Positions 10,001 through 19,000 of a stretch of DNA of 25,097 nt are shown piece after piece (position 1 is the stretch's first letter; each line of letters starts with the position of its first letter). This DNA comes from Chromera velia (lineage: Eukaryota; Sar; Chromeraceae). The notes under the pieces are model-generated. The model did no database searches and was not told the origin of the DNA. It worked only from the letters and a program-made list of their open reading frames with translations. The DNA lies in the NCBI GenBank assembly GCA_018398765.1, contig JAHBMJ010002799.1:70001-95097 (forward strand), written 5' to 3'. A program made the position numbers and the translations under genes.

Positions 10001-13000
10001 CAGCCGTCACCTTCAGCTGCACAGGGGACTCCTATGGGACTTCTACTTGGAAAGGGACTCCTCCGACATGCTCAGGTACAACACAGGCATATGGCCTTTT
10101 CAAAGGTCGAAGGACAAAACACAAGGGGGACAGGAAAAGAAAAGATGACAGTTGACTGACTTAGTCAATTAGGAGAGTGATCAAAGAAAGAATCAAATAC
10201 CAAGCGAGGATCGAAAAGAAATGAAGGGCCGGAAGAGAAGGAAAAGAGGGACAAAAGGGAGAGGAACATGAGAGAGGTGCTCAGCAACACCCTGTTTTGT
10301 GGCCTCTCATTTCTCGTAATGATGACGCAGAAGAGCAGCTCGTTTGAAGAATCAGGTCCACGCTCTGAGGATCGACATCTTATTTGTTTCATATTGCTCT
10401 TTTCTGTGCTCTGACTACAGCTGTTTTGTGCGACGAGACCAGCGATACCCAGCCGAACACCTTAAGGTCCAACGTCTAGCGAGCAGACTCATCGCAGATA
10501 GGAAGCACGGGTGCCACTGCGACTTTCACCTACACATGCGACAACGGGTACTCTCTGGACAGCGCCGCTGCTGTCACGTTCTCTTACACAGGGGATTCTC
10601 TGGGAGTCTCGACGTGGAAGGGGACTCCTCCAACGTGTTTAGGTCGGCTACAAACCAATAGCAAGGCAGAGAAAACTGTGGCTGTCAGATGTGCATGGTA
10701 CGTGCAGTTTCCGCTGTCCTGCGGAGGAGTTTCGTCCTATGGTGGACACAGACTAGTCCCTTACAGTTATCTTTCTCTTTCTACCACGGGATACGTTTCT
10801 AGTGTTGTCACACACTTGCATTGACTGGCTTCGATCATGCACTTGCTTGCTTTTGTTCCTGTGCTTTCTTTGATTGGACTATCTGTCTGTCTCTCTCTCA
10901 AGAGCTCGTCGTATCCATTTTGGTATTTTGGTCAAGTAACGGGGTTTGCTGCAATCGGAAGGGATCCGTTTACGTGTTTTTCCGTTTCTGCTAACGTGCA
11001 GCCGTCACATGTGACGAGACCAGCGACACCCAGCCGAACACGCTGGGGTCCAACGTCCAGCGTGCTGATGCTTCTCAAACAGGGAGTACCGGCGCTACCG
11101 CGACATTCACTTACACCTGCGATAACGGGTACTCTCTGGACAGCGCCGCAGCCGTCACCTTCAGCTGCACAGGGGACTCCTATGGGACTTCTACTTGGAA
11201 GGGGGCTCCTTCGACATGCTCAGGTGCAACACAGGCATATGGCCTTTTCAAAGGTGGAAGGACAAAACACAAGGAGGACAGGAAAAGAAAAGACGGCAGT
11301 TGACTGACTTAGTCAATCAGGAGAGTGATCAAAAAAAGAATCAAATACCAAGCGAGGATCGAACGGAAATGAAGGGCCAGAAGAGAAGGAAAAGAGGGAC
11401 AAAGGGGAGAGGAACATGAGAGAGGTGCTCAGCAACGCCCTGTTTTGTGGCCTCTCATTTTTCGTAATGATGACGCAGAAGAGCAGCTCGTTTGAAGAAT
11501 CAGGACCATGCTCTAAGGACATCTTATTTGTTTCACACTGCTCTTTTCTGTGCTCTGACTATAGCTGTTTCGTGCGACAAGACTAGCGACATCCAGTCAA
11601 ACACCTTAGGGTCCAACGTCCAGCGAGCAGACTCATCACAGACAGGAAGCACGGGTGCCACTGCGACTTTCACCTACACATGCGACAACGGGTACTCTCT
11701 GAACAACGCCGCTGCTGTCACGTTCTCTTGCACAGGGGATTCTTTGGCAGTCTCGATGTGGAAAGGGACTTTTCCGACGTGCTCAGGTCGGCTACAGACC
11801 GATGGTAAGGCAGAGAAAACTGTGGCTGTCAGATGTGCATGGTACGTGCAGTTTCCGCTGTCCTGCGGAGGAGTTTCATCCTATGGTGGACACGGACTAG
11901 TCTTTTATAGTCATCTTTCTCTTTCTACCTCTGGATGCCTTTCTAGCATTGTCACACACTTGCATCGACTGGCTTCGATCATACACTTGCTTGCTTTTGT
12001 TCCTGTGCTTTCTTTGATTGGACTATCTGTCTGTCTCTTTCTCAAAAGCTCATCGTATCTATTTTGGTGTTTCGGTCAAGCGACGGGGTTTGCTGTAATC
12101 GGAAGGCCTGGGATCCGTTTGCGTGTTTTTCTGTTTTTGCTAACGTGTAGCCATTACATGCGACGAGACCAGTGACACCCAGCCGAACACGCTGGGGTCT
12201 AACGTCCAGCGTGCTGATGCTTTTCAAACAGGGAGTACCGGCGCTACCGCGACATTCACTTACACCTGCGATAACGGGTACTCTCTGGACAGTGCCGCAG
12301 CCGTCACCTTCAGCTGCACAGGGGACTCCTATGGGACTTCTACTTAGAAGGGGACTCCTCCGACATGCTTAGGTACGACACAGGCATGTGGCCTTTTCAA
12401 AGGTGGAAGGACAAAATACAAGGGGGACAGGAAAAGAAAAGACGGCAGTTGACTGACTTCGTCGATCAGGAGAGTGATCAAAGAAAGAATCAAATACCAA
12501 GCGAGGATCGAACGGAAATAAAGGGCCGGAAGAGAAGGAAAAGAAGGACAAAGGGGAGAGGAACATGAGAGAGGTGCTCAGCAACGCCCTGTTTTGTGGC
12601 CTCTCATTTCTTGTGATAATGACGCAAAAGAGCGGCTCGTTTGAAGAATCAGGTCCACGCTCTGAGGACATCTTATTTGCTTCACATTGCTCTTTGCTGT
12701 GCTCTGACTGCAGCTGTTTTGTGCGACGAGACCAGCGACACCCAGCCGAACACCTTAGGGTCCAACGTCCAGCGAGCAGACTCATCGCAGACAGGAAGCA
12801 CGGGTGCCACTGCGACTTTCACCTACATATGCGACAACAGGTACTCTCTGGACAGCGCCGCTGCTGTCACGTTCTCTTGCACAGGGGATTCTCTGGGAGT
12901 CTCGACGTGGAAGGGGACTCCTCCGACGTGCTCAGGTGGACTACAGACCGATGGTAGGGCAGAGAAAACTGTGGCTGTCAGATGTGCACGGTACGTGCAG

Positions 13001-16000
13001 TTTCCGCTGTCCTGCGGAGGAGTTTCGTCCTGTGGTAGACGTAGACTAGTCTCTTATAGTCATCTTTCTCTTTCTACCTCTGGATGCCTTTCTAGCGTTG
13101 TCACACACCTGCATCGCCTGGCTTCGATCATGCAGTTGCTTGCTTTTGTTCCTGACAGTGTACTTTCTTTGATTACACTGTCTGTCTCTCTCTCAAAAGC
13201 TCGTCGTAACCATTTTAGTGTTTCAGTCAAGCGACAGGGTTTGCTGCAATCAGAAAGGATCCGTTTGCATGTTTTCCGTTTCTGCTAACGTATAGCCATT
13301 ACATGCGACGAGACCAGCGACACCCAGCCGAACACGCTGGGGTCCAACGTCCAGCGTGCTGATACTTCTCACACAGGGAGTACCGGCGCTACCGCGACAT
13401 TCACTTACACCTGCGATATTAACGGGTACTCTCTGGACAGCGCCGCAGCCGTCACCTTCAGCTACACAGGGGACTCCTTTGGGACTTCTACTTGGAAGGG
13501 GACTCCTCCGACATGTTCAGGTGCGACACAGGCATATGGCCTTTTCAAAGGTAGAAGGATGAAAAACAGGGGGGGGAGGAAAAGAAAAGATGGCAGTTGA
13601 GTGACTTAGTCAATCAGGAGAGTGATCAAAGAAAAAATCAAATACTAAGCGAGGATCGAACGGAAATGAAGGGCTGGAAGAGAGGGAAAAGAGGGACAAA
13701 GGGGAGAGGAACATGAGAGAGGTGCTCAGCAACACCCTGTTTTGTGGCCTCTCATTTCTCGTAATGATGACGCAGAAGAGCGGCTCGTTTGAAGAATCAG
13801 GGCCACGCTCTGAGGACATCTTATTTGTTTCACATTGCTCTTTTCTGTGCTCTGACTGCAACTGTTTCGTGCGACGAGACCAGCGACATCCAGCCAAACA
13901 CCTTAGGGTCCAACGTCCAGCGAGCAGACTCATCACAGACAGGAAGCACGGGTGCCACTGCGACTTTCACCTACACATACGACAACGGGTACTCTCTGGA
14001 CAGCGCCGCTGCTGTCACGTTCTCTTGCACAGGGGATTCTCTGGGAGTCTCGACGTGGAAAGGGACTTCTCCGACGTGCTCAGGTCGGCTACAGACCGAT
14101 GATAAAGCAGAGAAAACTGTGGCTGTCAGATGTGCATGGTACGTGCAGTTTCCACTGTCCTGTGGAGGAGTTTCGTCCTATGGTGGACGCAGACTAGTCT
14201 GTTACAGTCATCTTTCTCTTTCTATCTCTAGATGCCTTTCTAGCATTGTCATACACTTGCATCAACTGGCTTCGATCATGCACTTACTTGCTTTTATTCC
14301 TGTGCTTTCTTTGATTGGACTATCTGTCTGTCTCTTTCTCAAAAGCTCGTCGTATCCATCTTGGTATTTCAGTCAATCGACGGGGTTTGCTGCAATCGGA
14401 AGGGATCCGTTTGCGTGTTTTTCCGTTTCTGCTAACGTGTAGCCATTGCATGTGACGAAACCAGCGACACCCAGCCGAACATGCTGGGGTCTAACGTCCA
14501 GTGAGCAGACTCATCGTAGACAGGAAGCACAGGTGCCAGTGCGACTTTCACCTACATATGTGACAATGGGTACTCTCTGGACAGCGCCGCAGCCGTCACC
14601 TTCACTTGCACAGCACATGCATATGGAGTATCCACTTGGAAGGGGACTCCTCCGACGTGCTCAGGTAAGCATTAGGCTTGGGCCTTTTCCTTCTAGTTGA
14701 GTCTGCTTTGCATCAGCTGTTAGATTGACAATCGGTGATTCTATTTAGTTTTTCGTCGCTGCTTGCTTTGTGAGCGAGTTATCTTTGTTTATGTTCTTCT
14801 TTATTGATATGGACGGGATGAAAGTTTTGCTCGATAGTCAAGAAAGGCGTTCATGATTAGCCTTCCTAATCACTTTATGTCTGTCAGTCATTCTGATTAT
14901 TGCTCTTCACACGCATGGCCGATATACATGATTTTCTTCTCATTCGCTTAGGGTACGATTGTTTGCATCTACGTGCTTGTGGGGACTTCTGGCTTCCTTT
15001 TCTGCAGCTGTCACTTCTGATGAGACCAGCGACCCTCAGCCGAACACTTTGGGATCTTAAGTTGTCCGATCGGACTTTTCACAAACAGGGAGCACAACTG
15101 ACATGGCCACCTTCACGTACGCCTGCAATTCTGAATACGCTTTGGACAGCGCTGCGGCCATCAACTTCACTTGCACTGGGGACTCCTATACAACCTCAAC
15201 CTGGAAGGGGACTCCTCCGACTTGTTCAAGTAGGATCACGCAAATTCATTTTTAAGTATCGCTTTGTATAATTGTATTCACTAGCACTGTATGCTTTTTT
15301 ATCACGTCTCTGGATCAGATGAAACACTTCATTGAATCCCGCATGCAACAAATCGATTGAATACCGATCGAAAAACTTTCAATTGTTTAATTATTCCAGA
15401 GGATATGGGTCAGATTCGATAATCCAGTGACTGATTTCTTTTCCAATGCTCTCTCTGGGCCTTTGACCTTTGACTCACCACCCCTGTCTGCCTCGTTGGC
15501 TTTGCAGGACCGTCTGCCTCTTTGTGTATCTTCCAGTATTAATATCTTCCCACGATTTCTATCTGCTTGCAGATATGGACGAGTGCACAGATAACATACA
15601 CGATTGTGACACAGTTGCCACTTGCACAGACACAGATGGTAGCTTCACGTGCACATGCCTGTCTATCGGGTATACTGACAGCGTCGGGGATGGAGTGACC
15701 TGTGACAGTCAGCGGTGTCTGTTTTTTTTTTCTTTTGTTAAACCCTTTTTTAGTGATGTAAAAATTTGCAAACTCTTCCACCTTAACGACAAAAAGTAAC
15801 AAGTCCGTTGTCGTCTTTTCGGATTGTTGTGGAAGGAAACCACGTCTAGCTCTCATAGCTGAACAGATCGATTGCTTACTGTCATTGCAGTTAGACAGAC
15901 GTTCCTGTCCTTTTACTTATTTTTCCCTCTCGAACTCAAACCTTCCGGATTTATGTCCATGCGCATCCATGCAATCAATACAGATATCAATGAATGTATC

Positions 16001-19000
16001 AACAGTTCGCTTCACACCTGCGACTATGGAGCGGGGTGCACTAACAGCATGGGCTCTTTCTCTTGCAACTGCAATAGAGACTCCACGATCGTTGACTACG
16101 GGTCGCTAGCAGGAACCTCTTGCAGAAGTGAGCGTGGTAGTTTGGGAGGTGGTTCTGTATATCAGTTTTGTGCCATTAAATGGTGAATGTCATCGTAGTC
16201 TTATCGTACCTGTACTTCTTTGTGCAAGCCAACCTTTTTTGGTAGCATTTGTTTGTGTCGTTTTCAAGCATTACAGAATATGTATGTGGCTTTTGCTAGT
16301 GAGTTGCTCAGAATGACTGCCCCTAAGCCCAACGGATAGCATAGAGCTTTTTTGAATACGTGAGTTGCACTCGAAACTCAGTCGTGCAGGCTGTCGAAGT
16401 CATGAATACTATATTGGATCCGGCTGGGGGTCTGGATTCAGACAAGAGACGGGGGTGACGAGTGTGGATAACTGTGAGAGTCTCTGTGACCAGGACCTTC
16501 AAAAAGTTGATTGTTTTTACTTCACCTGGTGGAGAAACCAATTTGGAGGAGGCTCCGATTGCCAGAGGAGGGGGTGTGACATGTTCAGAGATCTTTCTTT
16601 GGGTGTTGCTCTTTCGAGTGATCCTTGGAATACAATGTCGTCTCCTAAATTCTGCTGTAAGTTACTGACTCGGACAACACGGCAAGAAGCGCTTCATTGG
16701 TTGATGAATTGTTACATTTGCTTCTTCTGTGCAAATTCGATGTAGTTCGCCTTTCTTCTCTTTAGATTTCCCTCTCTGCAGTACCTTTTCCTCCTTTTCT
16801 CCTCCAGTCTTTCCGACTTCAAGTGCGTAGCCAATTTAATCATGCACACACTCTTTCAGCACTCAGAAGCTCACAATCTCTCTCGGTGCAGTATTTTGTG
16901 GAACATCTCGACCCACTCTCTCAATTTCCTTCAAAAACCTAGGCTGCTGTGTATGGATGGCCCCTAATTGAATGCATGCAGCTTGCTATGATCAAGGCTT
17001 GAGCATAATATCGAATCTGCTGTCGTCGAGCAGCGGAGTCACTACTGCAGTTGAGTGTAGCAAGCTCTGCACAGACGACGGATCATGCAAATATTTTGGA
17101 TACGATATTGCCACTCAGAACTGCTCACTACACTCAAACAATACAGAGACCTCCGCCGTGACCAGTTCGGTGATCGGCCCTGTCATGTGTGGTCGGCCGG
17201 TCCTCCCTTAAGTCATCTTACAGTGGTCCTGCTACCATATGAGCTGCCATTTTGCATCTTTATGGAGACGTGAAGCCTTTTTTTTCTTCTCATACAGTAT
17301 GAAAATAAATACATAACTTTCTTTCTGTTGCTCTGTTCCTATCTCTCTCCCTATCATGTATACTTCTTCGCCTAATGCAACCAATTTGAGACTATCTGAG
17401 GGGAAGAGGGAATCCTCGGATATATCAAAGCATTCGAGGTTTTTTCGCAATGTGAACGAACCTTTCAGAGTCACAGTTGCTTCTGCTCCGTGCAGTTTTG
17501 CTTTTTCTTTTATGGGTCGTCTGTTCTGGCTAGAGAAGCGAAAAGTGGTTCACAAGCATAGAAGACTGTTTTTCTTCTCTGACTGCTGCAGAGAAAAATG
17601 AGTGTACCCTGAGCACCCACAACTGCGACCCGGCTGCCAACTACACAAACACGGTGGGGAGCTTCGTTTGCAACTGCACGATGGGATACTTTAGCACCTC
17701 CGGATGCCACGGTCAGTATTGATCAGAACTTGATACGATCTTTCAGTGTTAATTTCAAATTTTGGCCTCGATCGCGACTTCTTACGCTTTGCTGTCCGGA
17801 TGCCTTTGCCTCTTCTAATCCCACTTCTTGGTCTGTGAAAGAAAGTCATTTTGCGGTTCTTTGGCCTTCTATTACTTGAGAGGAAAGTCGGGAAATTCTG
17901 TTGAAGAAGAGTGACTTTTTTGTTTTTTAATGCAGTCAGCTCATTTTCTCCAGTGTGTTTTACTTTTTTGTTGTTTCTGTTCTATGATGATCCGATGGAC
18001 AGACGAATATGCTGGAGGAGTCTCAGACCATGACTGCGACTACGGAGCGACTTGCTCCAACACAAACGGAAGCTTTGCATGCGCTTGCAACATGCACGAA
18101 AACTATACAGACGTCTCTGCTACGCTAGGGAAAGCGACAGGAACCTTCTACCAATGTCAGTACCCTTGTTTTGCTTCTTTCACATTCAAAGCCTCTAGTT
18201 TTTGAATGCTTTTATGTGGAGACCTCCTTTTATGAGCTTGAAGGCATCTCCTTCACATTTCTCCCCCACACGGAACGGCTTGAAGTCTCCAAGTGAAGGT
18301 CACTTTGGTCTACTTCGTTCTGTAGCAACTTTTTAGTTTCGGAGACTGAGTCTGTTTTCATTTGATTAATCTATCAGAATCGAAGCTTAAGTGAATTCAC
18401 AATGCATTCTTCCATTCCCAACCTCTTGTTGTGGTTCCTCTCTTGCCCCATTTTTTCCAAGCAGCCTGCTACGACCCTGGCATCTACATCCCAACAACAG
18501 GAGGCGCCCTTGTCGACTACCAAGGCCCAAACGACGGGGCTCAGACGCACCAAGAGTACCAGGCGCACTGTTTTGCATACCCCGGTTGTTGGTATTTCAG
18601 CTGGTGGGATTATGAGTACACAGGGACCTCAAAAGGGAGATGCTTACTCCAAAAAGACAACCTTCACAGCGAGCGATACGCGGGCGAATCCTACAGACAC
18701 GTGGCGGGTGGAAAATTTTATTGTGAGTACCGCCGTACTCCCCGACTGTATATATGCGGCTTTGCGGTTTGATTCAATTTCCATGCCTCTTTCTCCTTTC
18801 CCCCCTGCGTTGTACTTTCGGTCTGCAGGAAGTATTTTTGACTTTCTTTCCAGCACTGCCTTTCGATCTCTTTTCTTCGGCCCCCCCGTTCCTTCCGTTT
18901 CGCTGCCCAAATGACTGAGTCAACGATTGGCTGACTGGCTGACTATCTGACAGTGTGTGTGTTTTGGAAATTTGTATTCGGTCACGGATCGGGGAAGGGT

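Larger units (their letters stand above)
8115..14664 (+). repeat. Tandem array of six ~1150-bp units, each with two sushi exons
   Basis: A-type exons start at 8115, 9268, 10421, 11565, 12714 and 13862. B-type exons start at 8701, 9854, 11002, 12151, 13296 and 14443. Spacings are 1144-1153 bp. Introns are duplicated along with exons: the A-to-B intron is 359-364 nt and the purine-rich B-to-A intron about 340-345 nt, both near-identical between units. The sequence after B6 is unrelated, so the array ends there. Confidence 0.92.

Noticed and set aside
8919-13936. Minus-strand open frames opposite the purine-rich B-to-A introns and A exons
   Set aside because: They are antisense shadows of repeated intron and sushi exon sequence with low-complexity Ser/Phe/Leu content.
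8115-14664. Regularly spaced repeats as a CRISPR-like array
   Set aside because: Repeats are 222-nt coding exons with near-identical introns between them, not short repeats with unique spacers.
8617-14700. Recurring plus-strand open frames of 65-165 codons in and between the sushi exons
   Set aside because: They are alternate frames of the B and A exons or of intron sequence, repeated because the unit is repeated. They lack the cysteine pattern seen in the correct frame.
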